Source: Sanguinoderma infundibulare
Lineage: Eukaryota > Basidiomycota > Agaricomycetes > Polyporales > Polyporaceae
Direction: 5' to 3'
NCBI GenBank assembly: GCA_032821775.1
Contig: JAVLRN010000009.1
Location: 2,666,001 to 2,730,000, forward strand
Length of the DNA: 64,000 bases
A program made the translations under genes and the position numbers. Below are positions 48,188-60,897 of the stretch, in pieces. How positions within the stretch are numbered: the stretch's first letter is position 1; every line of letters starts with the position of its first letter. Below the pieces are notes generated by a model. It searched no databases. It was not told the origin of the DNA and saw nothing but the letters and a program-made list of their open reading frames with translations.

Positions 48188-48977
48188 TGTTTAGCGGGCT
48201 GATGACGACGAAAGGTGAGAAGGAAAGAGACTGGAGCTGAGGGCCCCGATGAGTCGCTCTGATCTCCTTTATGCATTGGCTAAAAGCCCCCAGACTCGCA
48301 ACGCGACACCCTTGCGTTAAACTGGTGTGAGCCTTACAGGTGGACGAGAGGCTTCTGTCTGAGGAACACATCTACCTCTTCAGGGAAAGCTCACCGTGTG
48401 GCGTTCAAGGAACCCCAGTGTGCCAAGGAACGCACCTCGGTCTGCCACAGTATGTCAGCGATGTCCATGCGATCTCAATAGCTATGAGGCAGGGAACGCG
48501 ACGCGCACCTGGGCCGCGACCGAGGGTATATTCTTCGAACACTCCGAACGGGCGGGGTACTATCAGGCGCCGCTCCAAGGCTCCGACCGAGAGAACGCTC
48601 GGAAATGAGCAACATGCCGGTACCATGGCTCGAAGGACATCCCTCGACCGATCCGCTCCCTGATACGCAGCGCACACTCGGTGGACCTGATTCTTCACGA
48701 CGGCGCTCAAGCTGGCTCACCCACACGCACGGCAATGCGTCGATGGTAAGGAAGAAGGTTCCGTCAATACGTGGTGTACACATTCGTAAAACAGACAGGA
48801 AACAGCGTGCAAGAGCGCATAGTGAACAAAACAGAGAGTGGGAAGGGAGAGAGGAACTCGTGAGCATGACGTAAAAACAAAGGAGAGGGTGCACCCAAAG
48901 GCCAAATGATGATAAGTAAAAACGGACCCGAATCCCAAGCGCAGCACCGCAGAGGCACAGGCGGACCGTGCGCTCGA
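48188..48977. promoter_or_regulatory. intergenic: EF-hand/ZZ gene promoter and SNX3 3' region
   Basis: Both flanking genes are on the minus strand. No gene supported inside. Confidence 0.4.
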
Positions 48978-49797
48978 TCACTGCCACTGTGCCTTGTCCC
49001 AGCCGGGGTCTTGCAGGAACGCGCACAGAACCTTGCTCCCCGTCTGTCGTACGACGCAAGCTCGTCAGAACATGACCAGCTCAGGGGGACACGACCGCAC
49101 GCACCTGGAGCAAAGGATGGCCGGCAACGATCGTCAAGAACCTCTCTAGGCCCTCGCGCCTGCTCTCGATGACCTCGTCCGAGAACCTGTTGGTGAAGAC
49201 CTTGCCGGGGAGGGGCGGGATGTTCACCCGGGTCGACTCGCGCTCGAGGATGTCGCGGAAGGCCTCGAAGTCCGAGTACCGCCGGCGGACGACCGAGTGG
49301 CGGAGCTTGAACGCCGGGATGTTCGTCTGCAAGTCCCGACGCCATGACCCGCCCGAGAGCACGAGCACGGGTTCGTGGACGGCAGCAAGGTTTAATGGGG
49401 AAAAGGGAGGAGAAGGAGGGACGAAAACGGGAGATGAGAGATGCAAGGGAGGCGGAACTGGAGCGGGGCCTATCTCACGCACCTTACACACGATCTCGTA
49501 GTCGGTGTACATCTTCCGGCCAAAGCCTACCACCAAGCCGACTGTTAATAGGCCACGAATTGCCACCAGGCATGCAAAAGCGTGCTCACCGTGCGTATGG
49601 GGATTGCGTACTTCGATCTCCAGGAAGCTCTCCGGCACGCTGTACATCTCCTCGATCTGCCCGCACGAATGTAGGCCCTGTTTGTACTCTGACGGGGCAA
49701 TACGGGGAGTACGGGGAGCACTCACAGTCTGTTCGCGCCCGCCAAGGCGGGGCTCGTCAAAGACGCTGCTCCGCGCGAAGGGGGAGACGGTGGTCAT
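48978..49797 (-). CDS. SNX3: sorting nexin 3 / Grd19-like PX protein
   Basis: Exons 49797-49726, 49656-49590, 49526-49483, 49326-49105 and 49043-48978 join in phase to 156 residues, close to the 162 of yeast Grd19/Snx3. The whole protein is a PX domain: [30 protein letters not shown], the phosphoinositide-binding [14 protein letters not shown], and a C-terminus ending [10 protein letters not shown]. In the family it binds PI3P on endosomes and helps retromer return cargo to the Golgi. Start chosen at MTTVSPF, which follows an ACC ACC context. An upstream in-frame extension has no homology. Confidence 0.9.
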
Positions 49798-50353
49798 GGT
49801 GGTCGCAGGCGAAGAATGGTTTGACACTCGGCCTCTTCCTCTCCTCCCCCACTGCCCCAATGTAGGCGCCCATCCGTGGAACCGGCGCCAGGCCCTGGAA
49901 ACCTCTTGCCGATTCACAGGTGCTTGCTCGGAGTGGAAACGCATTGACGGTTCAAACATACAAGATAGGATGGGAGAAGCATGAGGCATACATGACTTCC
50001 AGAGACCATATTATACACAAAGTCTAGACAAGAAACTGACGCGGACATCCTTGTGACCACTACTGCTATAAAATCCAAGCAACAGGACCCAAGCGCAGCT
50101 AGATCGACATAAATGAGGGGGAGCCAGATGGATAGACAAAACAATCGGTCGTGAGGAGGGGGAAAAGGAACATAGTTAGATAGCAACACAAACGGCCATT
50201 CATTCGCGGAACCGTCCGGGCTCGTGTTCATCAAGAAGACGAAGAAAGACGGGACAAATCAATCGCCCATCATTTCCACCTATCAACAGCGCACGCTCGT
50301 CAGCCAACAATCAACAACGGAAACCCAACGAACGAACACATACGCACATACAC

Positions 50354-53300
50354 TCAACCGCGAGGGGGAACACTGTAACGCCTATCGCTGCCCGCGTACG
50401 ACGGCCGCGCATACGTCGGAGGAGGGGACCGCGGCGGTGGCGGCGGCATTCGGTCGCGCCTTTCGTAGAACCCGGGCTCTCCTCGATCCCGCGAGTCGAC
50501 ATACTCCCTGTCGCGCCCCGGGCTCGCGGGGTACCTCGCGTCTTCGTAGTAGGCCCCACCGGCGGGCGGCGTGCGCAGGCGCGACGGGTAATCCCTCGGC
50601 TCATCGCGCTCCGCAGGAGGATAGTACGCACTGCCTCCTGGGACAGCGTACGTGTCGTCCCTAGGGCGCTTCAGCGGCGGGCGCAGGTCGTCGCTGGCCG
50701 CGCGGCGCAGCGGGCCCGGGCTGGGGCTCCGTGGGCGCACACGCGAGTACGAACTTGGCGGGTCGTATCGGGTTGGCCCGCGGTCGTCCCGGGCATACGC
50801 CCGGTCCTCCACGAACGCATCCGTAAGGCGAGAATCGAGTGGGCGCCGCTCGTATGATGAACGAGCTGATGGCGGAGGCAGGTCGGTGGCAGGCGGGTAG
50901 GTCCCTGTCCCCCTGCGCTCTCGTTCTTCGCGCGTCTCCCATGCGGGAGGCGGAGCGGCATCGCGGTCCGGGAAGCGGCTGTCCCGGTCGTAGTCCCTCG
51001 TCCGGTCCCACGAGCGTTCGTGTAAGTCATCGCCGTACGGTCCCCGGTCAGAGTCGCGCCATTCGCGGGACGGGTAGCTGTGCGAGTCCGTCGGGGGCCT
51101 GCGGCTAGGTTCTGTATCCCTGTACGATGAAGCTTCGCTAGCAGGCACCCAAGCCCTGTCGCGGTCTCCTGTACGTGGGGTGTAAGGATCTGCAGGCGGT
51201 GGAGAAGGTCGACGGTAAGGCGGCCGAGTGTCACTGAACCTGGGTGCGGGATCGACGTCCATCAATTCGGTGGCACGACGTTCAGGCGGGTACCGGTCTG
51301 GATCAGGACGATACGGAGGACGAGAGTCCACACGATCCCGATCCCTGTGCTCACCGGGAGGGTTAGGCCGGAAGTCAGAGCGAGAAGGAAGAATTGCCGG
51401 GATCGGAGAGAGGGCCCTGGAAGAACGTGGCGGCTCATCACGAGCCAAGGAAGGCGCACGATACGGAGGACGGAGAGGTGGGTGGCCACGTTCACTCAGA
51501 GCAGGGCTCGCAGGACGTGTAAAGCGACCAGAGGGAACGAAGTGGCGGTCGTCACCGTGTGGTGGCAGACGCTCGCTCAATGAGGCAGCTCGTGCAGGTT
51601 CAGCAAGAACAGTGCGGTCATCGGGTCGCGCAATGGGTCTGTCAGATGGAGGAGGAGGTCTAGGAGGCCTGTCATCGAGAGGGCGTGGCGGACGACTGTC
51701 GACAGCAGAAGAAGGGTTCGAGAGACGTTGCTCCAAGGAAGGCTGAGCATTAGCTGGGCGGCTGAGCCGTTCCTCCAACCGGGGTGCAGGCCTATCGTCC
51801 AGTCTTGCGGGAGGAGCAGGATGGCTAAGTCTTTCTTGAAGTGAAGGTACACGGCTGATCCTCTCTTCCAGTGGCCGAGAACTCCTATCATCAGGCGGAA
51901 TAGGACGGGGACCGCGGTCGTCCACAGGTGGCCGAGCAGGTAGAGAGTCGACGGGAGCAGAGATAGACGGGCGAGCACCACGTTCCTCCAAAACAGCTGG
52001 CCTACGATCCTCCACAGGTCGCGGCCGGTCCGCAGGAGCCGTTGCTGGCGGGCGCCTGTCGTCCTTCACAGCCTCAAGTGGGGGACGATCGCCAGACGGC
52101 GGAGGACGGTCATCGCCTGGCCGTACTTGTCGGTCAGTAGGCAGAACGGATGGCGCAGGAATAGGTGGACGGCGGTCATCAAGAGGTCTAGGGGGAGCCC
52201 TGTCACTTCCAGCAGGCGAAGGGGGACGGCGTCGGTCGTCCAAAACCAGTGCAGGACGGTCTGTCGGAAGGGGAGGTGGAGGACGTCGGTCGTCGGGCCT
52301 TGCTGGACGATCAGCAGGTGAAGGAGGAGATCGATGTTCTTCAATGACCCTAGGCGGACGCTCTGGGCTGCGAATGGGTCTTCTGTCATCAATAACCGGT
52401 AGAGGGTGTGACCGAGTACTACGATCGTCCACACCAGACGTCGGAGGACCACGACGTTCCTCGGAGATAGATGAAGTAGCAGAGGCATTGACTGGCGGCC
52501 GTATGATTGCACGTTCTTCACCAAGGTTCCGGGGGGGAGGGCGTGAATCAGGACCACGGTCGTCACGTCCGCTGGACCCGAAGCTGTCGGTGGCCTTGGA
52601 GTCATACCGACGCAGAGGATAACGGGGTTCATACCGCGATCCATTCAGAGGCCTGCGGTCGTCTAGCGGACGAGAGCGGTCATCAATGCGTCGATCGTCT
52701 CTGTACCGGTTGTAACGATCACGGTCTGCATCCCGATCGTAATCCCTCTCCCTGCTACGGTCCCGATCTCTCTCCCGGTCTCTCTCTTTCTCCCGATCTC
52801 GCTCTTTCTCCCGATCGTAGGGCTTTTGGTCTCTTGATGGGGGTCCCCGGTTGTCGTTGGGTACCAAACCAATGTTTCCGTTCCGGGTGTCAGAACGAGT
52901 GCCGGGAGGTCCTGGGCGCTCTCTGTCGTCATAGCCGTTCCGCGAAGTCCAAGCAGAATCTCTGAGTCGTACGTCGTCTTTCGAGTCGACAGGAGGAAAC
53001 TTGGCCGGTATGGAGCTAGGACTATTGGTGAGCTCACCTCCATGACTGGCACGTTCTGTCTTGGCCGGCCCAAGGGGTCCTATGCGAGGGCTGGATTCAA
53101 CGTTTCCAAAGCGTTGAGAACCTCCCGGGTCGTTTTTGTCTTGCTTGGAAGGAGGAGCTGGCATCGAACTAGAGATTGGATCATACCTGTCCGAGCGCTT
53201 TGGAGGCGACTGCGGCGGCTGCATAGTCTGCGACGAAGGTGGGTGATTAGCGGAAATGACAGAGTACAACAACTCGAAAGTGAGTAGCACATTGGTCTTC

Positions 53301-54025
53301 GGTAACTCGCTCACGGACGAACGGTGCACCGGCTTGCTAGGGCCGTCCTTGTGATCTGGCGTCTGTGGGACACGTGGAGGCATCGTCGGCGTCGAGACAA
53401 CGGTGTCGCCTGCAGACTTGGGGACATCCTGAGCAGGCTGTGTGGGACCGGAAGGGGCAGGATCGGTGTGAGCTTGTTCGGGATGGGGAGGAACATAGGC
53501 TACAGTAGACGAAGACCTAGGACCGAGGTAGACACTAGCGAGGGCAGCAGGCTGAGGAATGGGGCGGAAGGCCTCGTGTTGGTTATTCTTGATGGTCTCC
53601 TTGAGCTTTTCCAGGATTTCCAGGTCGTTCTGGCCTGAGGGAAGTTGGATGGGAACGGATGGTAGCGCTGGCGTGGGCTGATACAGCTGAGGGTTCGAGA
53701 GGTGGATCGGCGGCTGGAAGGAAGCACCCGGTGGGTGTTGGGCCATGTGTGCAGGGGAGTAGTACGGGAATGGACCAGAGAAGGGTTGAATGCTGTATGG
53801 GCCGACCGGCAAGCCTGGGGGAGGAGGCTGCGCAGAAACGATAGGGGTGCTCACGTTTACGGAGAACGGGGGAGACAAGGCGTGGTCGTCGGCTATGGAG
53901 ATGGGGACGACAGGAGAGGAAGGGAGGAAGGGACCGTCTGAGCCGTCTGTGAGGGTGGTGACGGTGCGTTCGCGGGGAGGGGCATTGTTGCGGCCCTTGC
54001 GCTTCTTGTTTTGCCTTGTCGCCAT
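50354..54025 (-). CDS. long disordered Arg/Asp/Pro-rich protein, unknown function
   Basis: Open from MATRQNKKRK at 54025 to 50354, about 1223 codons. An in-frame 63-nt intron is likely at 53290-53228 (GTGCTA, branch-like GCTAAT, CAG), which would remove the hydrophobic VLLTFELLY. The start has a basic patch; DLEILEKLKETIKNNQHEAF near residue 150 is a probable short helix. From about residue 380, long runs of RD/RE dipeptides (EKERDREKERDRERDRD) are followed by some thirty DDRRPP- or DRP-type repeats and a Tyr/Arg/Ser-rich tail. The RD/RE runs recall RNA-processing factors, but no RRM or other domain is visible. It diverges from KRS1. Confidence 0.75.
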   Translation of the reverse strand: MATRQNKKRKGRNNAPPRERTVTTLTDGSDGPFLPSSPVVPISIADDHALSPPFSVNVSTPIVSAQPPPPGLPVGPYSIQPFSGPFPYYSPAHMAQHPPGASFQPPIHLSNPQLYQPTPALPSVPIQLPSGQNDLEILEKLKETIKNNQHEAFRPIPQPAALASVYLGPRSSSTVAYVPPHPEQAHTDPAPSGPTQPAQDVPKSAGDTVVSTPTMPPRVPQTPDHKDGPSKPVHRSSVSELPKTNVLLTFELLYSVISANHPPSSQTMQPPQSPPKRSDRYDPISSSMPAPPSKQDKNDPGGSQRFGNVESSPRIGPLGPAKTERASHGGELTNSPSSIPAKFPPVDSKDDVRLRDSAWTSRNGYDDRERPGPPGTRSDTRNGNIGLVPNDNRGPPSRDQKPYDREKERDREKERDRERDRDRSRERDYDRDADRDRYNRYRDDRRIDDRSRPLDDRRPLNGSRYEPRYPLRRYDSKATDSFGSSGRDDRGPDSRPPPRNLGEERAIIRPPVNASATSSISEERRGPPTSGVDDRSTRSHPLPVIDDRRPIRSPERPPRVIEEHRSPPSPADRPARPDDRRPPPPLPTDRPALVLDDRRRPPSPAGSDRAPPRPLDDRRPPIPAPSVLPTDRQVRPGDDRPPPSGDRPPLEAVKDDRRPPATAPADRPRPVEDRRPAVLEERGARPSISAPVDSLPARPPVDDRGPRPIPPDDRSSRPLEERISRVPSLQERLSHPAPPARLDDRPAPRLEERLSRPANAQPSLEQRLSNPSSAVDSRPPRPLDDRPPRPPPPSDRPIARPDDRTVLAEPARAASLSERLPPHGDDRHFVPSGRFTRPASPALSERGHPPLRPPYRAPSLARDEPPRSSRALSPIPAILPSRSDFRPNPPGEHRDRDRVDSRPPYRPDPDRYPPERRATELMDVDPAPRFSDTRPPYRRPSPPPADPYTPRTGDRDRAWVPASEASSYRDTEPSRRPPTDSHSYPSREWRDSDRGPYGDDLHERSWDRTRDYDRDSRFPDRDAAPPPAWETREERERRGTGTYPPATDLPPPSARSSYERRPLDSRLTDAFVEDRAYARDDRGPTRYDPPSSYSRVRPRSPSPGPLRRAASDDLRPPLKRPRDDTYAVPGGSAYYPPAERDEPRDYPSRLRTPPAGGAYYEDARYPASPGRDREYVDSRDRGEPGFYERRDRMPPPPPRSPPPTYARPSYAGSDRRYSVPPRG

Positions 54026-54483
54026 GTGTGGGTCCACAAAATATTTGGGCCCAGCGTGCAAGCGAGTGATAAGATGCCGGGCACAACCGCTCCCACAATC
54101 CGGTGCTCGACGCTGCCTCCGCTACGCCTGGTGCACCTACGAGACGGAGTGGAGGATGGAGGAGACGATGAGGACGAAGAACGGAGCAAGATCCGTCGCT
54201 TCATTTCGCGCCGCACTCCACAGCAAGACTAATCCTCGTCACGCGTGACCTTGCGAAGATTAGGCGGAGTAACAAGTCTTGTAAGTGTGGGAAAGAATGA
54301 CATAAGACAGAGGCGTGGCATTCGTAACATGTCACACTGACTCACATGGACTCGAATTGAGCTGGGACAAACTCAAAAAAGTGAATGCAGGGACTGATTC
54401 GCTTCAGATTTCCTGCACTCATCCTGCGAAGGACTCATTTTCCTGCAGCTCCTCGTCCTATCTCCTTCCATCATCTCCGTACC
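54026..54483. promoter_or_regulatory. divergent promoter of the disordered-protein gene and KRS1
   Basis: 458 bases between two head-to-head starts, with C/T-rich tracts just before the KRS1 ATG (TCCTATCTCCTTCCATC). No other gene seen. Confidence 0.5.
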
Positions 54484-56583
<2,100 letters not shown>

Positions 56584-57078
56584 ATAAAATCAATCCGTAG
56601 ATGTAGATGTATCTCTAGACTTGGCCATAAGCATGCCAGGCATACTTACCTTGCCCCTTCTTGTGCTTCTCGAGCATCGCGAGTCCCACGGAGCACTTCA
56701 AATTCGGCAGAATTGGTGTCGCGTGCGATCAGCGTAACCTCAAAGTCTTGTCGTCGATCCAAAATGCTCCCCAGCGATCACCCAGCTGGGCTTGCGCCGA
56801 GCCCAGGGCGCACTGCGGCGATGCAAGGAAGAGTAAGAGATATCGATGGGGCGCGGCGGGGGCGTGGTGGAAGGGCTTGGAAATTGCAAGAACGTTCAAG
56901 AACATGCCTGAATTGGGAAGTGACGCCAATCGGCCTCCCAATTTATTTAAATTTTGGGCGCGTAAAAGCGATCAGGGTGCCACAAATCCTGCACGCTGCA
57001 CCACCCCTCTGCCTCCCCGTCTTTACGCTCCATTACGACGCCCTCCACGACCTTCTCCCCCTCGTATCCTTCCCTACC
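56584..57078. promoter_or_regulatory. KRS1 3' end and Hsp110 promoter
   Basis: No gene supported. The AT-rich ATTTATTTAAATTTT at 56941-56955, about 130 bases before the chaperone ATG, is the best candidate core-promoter element; I did not find a convincing heat-shock element array. Confidence 0.4.
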
Positions 57079-60000
57079 ATGTCCGTCGTCGGCATCGATT
57101 TCGGTGCTCTCCACAGCAAGGTGTGCAGACCATTCCGATCGTGGCGTCTAGATCGATAGTTGACTCGCGCGACGCTCTGCAGATTGGTGTTGCGAGACAC
57201 CGCGGTATAGACATCATCATCAACGAGGTCTCCAACCGTGCTACGCCGTACGCTCGCCACGTCCCCTCATTGTGTTGTGCGAAGGAACCACGCGCTGATC
57301 AAGTCCCAAATCTTGCTAGATCCCTCGTCTCGTTCGGGCCCAAGCAGCGCTCCATCGGCGAGCCCGCGAAGACCCTCGAGATCTCGAATTTCCGCAACAC
57401 GGTCGGCTCGCTCAAGAGGCTGCTCGGCCGGACGATTGCAGACCCTGAGATCACCGACGTCGAGTCGGCCTTTACGCACGTGAAGCTCGTCGATGCGAAT
57501 GGCACCGTCGGCGCGCAGGTAAGTCTTTTTTTTTCTTTCCTGGCGACTCCAGTCATTTCCGCAACTCGGCGCCCGTTTCGGGATGAACATGCATCGCGTT
57601 CGGTCGAGTGCATGCATGAGTAGTAAGAGTGAGACTCGGTTACCGGCGAGGCGGTGGACCAGAGTTCGGGGCGGGCAAGTCTAACTGCTTTGTGGGGAGG
57701 GAGGCATGACCCGCTTCCCTCAACACCCTGCCTGCCTCCTCGCGCCGCTCCTACTCTAACCATAGCGGCGGACGCCGTGCGCGTGCGCGTGCCGCAGAGG
57801 GTAGCTGCGCCGGCGAGGATGGTCGCATACCGTATGGGAGCTCAGTGTCGTCTGGGGCGATGGTCGTCCGAGACAACTTTAAGCTCTCGTAGTATTTGCC
57901 GGCGCGGTTGGCTCCTACGTCCAGGTGGGCAAGTCCAAGGCGTCCGAGCGCCGGCGAGCGCGGTCGTATGCGTTTTCATACACTGCCTCACAGTTGTCCG
58001 AGACGAGCGTCGTACATGCCAGAGACGCACGAGGCGACAAACCACCCGCTTCCTCGTCCTCACTGACATCCTCTTCTCGGTACTTATTTGTACTTGGATT
58101 TGATGGGGACGCGGGAGAAGGAGCGGCCGAGTCGACGAAGTCCATGTTCGGCGCGAGTGCCCTCAGCCCTGCTCTTCGGCGTACAGGGCATGTTACACAT
58201 TGCGTGGTTACGCGGCGCCGCGGCGCGCCTTCCTCCCGACAAAATACGCAGGCTTCCCGGTTCGCCGCCTCGACAGGGCAAAATAGTAAGACTCGGGTAG
58301 TTTAGCCAAGTCTTACTCTCACTTATGCATTGAATACGGCATCGCCCAGTGGGATATTGACGGAGCTTTCAATAGGTGAACTACCTGGGCGAGCAAAAGG
58401 TCTTCTCGGCCACTCAGCTCACGGCTATGTACCTTGGCAAGCTCCGTGACACTGCCGCCAAGGAGCTCAAGGCTGGTGTTTCCGACGTTGTCATTACTGT
58501 CCCTGGCTGGTACACGGACATCCAACGGCGGGCACTCCTCGACGCAGCGCAAATCGCCGGTCTCAACGTCCTTCGTCTCATCAACGACACTACAGCCGTC
58601 GCAATTGGCTACGGTATCACCAAGTCTGACCTGCCCGAAGCCGAGAACCCAAAACATGTCGCGTTTGTCGACGTTGGCCACTCTTCGATGTCCGTCTCCG
58701 TCGTCGCGTTCTCCAAGGGCCAGCTAACCGTGAGGAGCACGGCGTACGAGCCCCACGTCGGCGGTCGCGACATCGACTACGCGCTCCTCAAGCACTTCGC
58801 CGCCGAGTTCAAGGAGAAGTACAAAATTGACGTTCTCTCGAACCCGAAGGCGATCTTCCGTCTCTCCGCCGGCTGCGATCGCGTGAAGAAGGTGCTCTCC
58901 GCCAACGCCGAGGCGCCGCTCAACGTCGAGTCGATCATGAACGACGTCGACGTCCACAGCCGTCTCACCCGCGAAGACTACGAGAACCTCATCTCCGGCG
59001 TGCTCGACCGCTTGGAGGGCCCGCTCCAGGTCGCGCTCGCGGACTCTGGCCTGACGATCGACCAGATCGATGCCGTCGAGCTTGTCGGTGGCTGCACACG
59101 CATCCCCGCCGTCCGCCAGAAGATCCAGAACTGGTTCGGGGGGAAAGCGCTGTCGACGACGCTGAACCAGGACGAGGCCGCGGCCCGCGGCGCGACGTTC
59201 GCGTGCGCGATGGCCTCGCCCACTTTCCGCGTGCGCGACTTCGCCGTTCAAGATATCGCCTCGTACTCGGTCAAGGTTGCGTGGGAGAAGCAGGCGGACG
59301 ACGACGACACGGAGCTGACGGTGTTCCCGCGGGGGAACAACGTGCCGTCGACGAAGATCCTGACGTTCTACCGCAACTCGGGGTTCGAGATCGAGGCGTA
59401 CTACGCGGAGCCCGCTGCGCTGCCTGGCGCGATCAACCCGTGGTTGGCGAAGTTCACGGCGAAGAACATCGAGCCGCAGCCGAATGGCGACCATCAGGTG
59501 GTCAAGGTGAAGACGCGGCTGAACGTCAACGGCGTGCTGTCGTTCGAGCAGGCGTACACGGAGGAGATCGAGGAGAGGGAGGAGCCGATGGAGGTCGACG
59601 GCGCGGAGGGCGAGGCTGCACCGGCGAAGAAGAAGAAGGTCGTCAAGAAGCACGACGTCGCTTTCGTCTGGGGCCACACCGGTCTCGACGAGTCCGTCAT
59701 CGGGCAGTTCAAGGAGTCCGAGGCGCAGATGCACGCGGCCGATAAGCTCGTATTCGACACGGTGGTATGTGGTCCCGTCCTCGTGATTCTCTCGCAGTTG
59801 CTGATTAAACTGGGGTGTACAGGAACGGAAGAACGCTCTCGAGGAGTTCATCTATGATACCCGGAGTCGACTTGACGAGCGCTACGCGCCTTACGCGCAA
59901 TCTCAGGAGAAGGAGAAGATCCTCGCCGCGCTCCAGGAGGCTGAGGACTGGCTGTACTCCGAGGAGGGCGAGGACGCAACGAAGTCGGTCTACGTGACGC

Positions 60001-60452
60001 GTATCGATGCTCTCCACGCGCTGGCGGACTCGGTCATCAACCGGTTCAAGGAGGCGGAACAGCGGACGCGGGTGGTGAGCGAGCTGCGGGAGACGATCAA
60101 CAACTACATGAGCCAGGCGACGTCGGGCGAGGAGCGGTTCGCGCACATCGAGGAGAAGGACAAGCAGACGATCGTGGAGAAGTGCGCGACGATCCAGAAG
60201 TGGCTCGAGGACCAGTCGGTGCGGCAGAGCGAGCGGGCAAAGGACGTGGACCCGGTGCTGCTCGCGGCGGACGTGCTGAAGAAGAAGGACGAGATCGTGT
60301 ACTTTGCGACGCCCATCCTGACGAGGCCGAAGCCGAAGCCGAAGGTGGAGCCGACCCCGACGGGCACGCCTGGGACGCAGACCCCGAAGCCGGAGGAGCA
60401 GCAGGAGCAGGCGAAGCCGGCGGAGGGCCCTTCGGAGATGGACGTAGACTAG
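57079..60452 (+). CDS. SSE1: Hsp110/Sse1-type chaperone, Hsp70 nucleotide-exchange factor
   Basis: Exons 57079-57120, 57183-57247, 57320-57518, 58376-59764 and 59823-60452 join in phase to 774 residues. An N-terminal actin-like ATPase (VGIDFGALHSKIGVA, FSATQLTAMYL, VPGWYTDIQRRALLDAAQIAG, FVDVGHSSMSVSVV, VGGCTRIPAVRQ, LSTTLNQDEAAARGATFACA) is followed by the beta domain and an acidic loop with KKKKVVKK, then a helical C-terminal domain. The GHSS and TTLNQDEA signatures separate it from canonical Hsp70. It serves as exchange factor and holdase in the cytosol. Intron 3 is 857 nt (57519-58375), more than ten times its neighbours, and seems to hold an inserted element. Confidence 0.93.
57611..58330. 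mobile_element. probable non-autonomous element in Hsp110 intron 3
   Basis: The left edge (ATGCATGAGTAGTAAGAGTGAGACTCGG) and the reverse complement of the right edge (58305-58330, ATGCATAAGTGAGAGTAAGACTTGG) form an imperfect inverted repeat, and GGCGAGGCGG further in is echoed near 58265. No transposase-like frame lies inside. Without it the intron would be about 137 nt. No clear target-site duplication. Confidence 0.45.
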
Positions 60453-60897
60453 ATTGCCATCACCATCGTCCCCCCTTTACCCGCTTCTATGATGCCGCAC
60501 GACGCACACGCACTGGGGGCTGATGCACTCGCATTTGACAGACGAGCAGTATCTACTAGAAGAAAATAATGTGTTGTAAGTAGAACAGCGTATATTGTAC
60601 TTTTTACACCTCGATACTCTTTCGGGACTTTGTACTCGTCTTGTTCTGTTTGGGGGTCTGTTTGTTGGTGTGCCTTTGGGCAACAGGCCATTGTCGTTCT
60701 TTCCCCCGGTCACCACCGGCGGGAAGCAAGGGGGATTGGGAGAGGCGAACTGATTGTCGCGCCGCCTCGACGATTGGTAGTGCTGAGTAAGGGTATTTCA
60801 AACTCCGCTAAGCAGGTCGTCATACACCCAGCTGCAAGGCCTCGCCGGAACCGTGCTACTTGACTCTGCCGCTTACCACCATCTTCCTGTTTCTCGC
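60453..60897. promoter_or_regulatory. Hsp110 3' region and RBR-ligase promoter
   Basis: No gene supported. AT-rich sequence near 60540-60610 (AGAAAATAATGTGTTG) may contain the Hsp110 polyadenylation region. Confidence 0.4.

Noticed and set aside
57925..58305. A host gene inside the long Hsp110 intron
   Set aside because: The open frames there are Ser/Arg/Ala-rich with no motif and no splice support.
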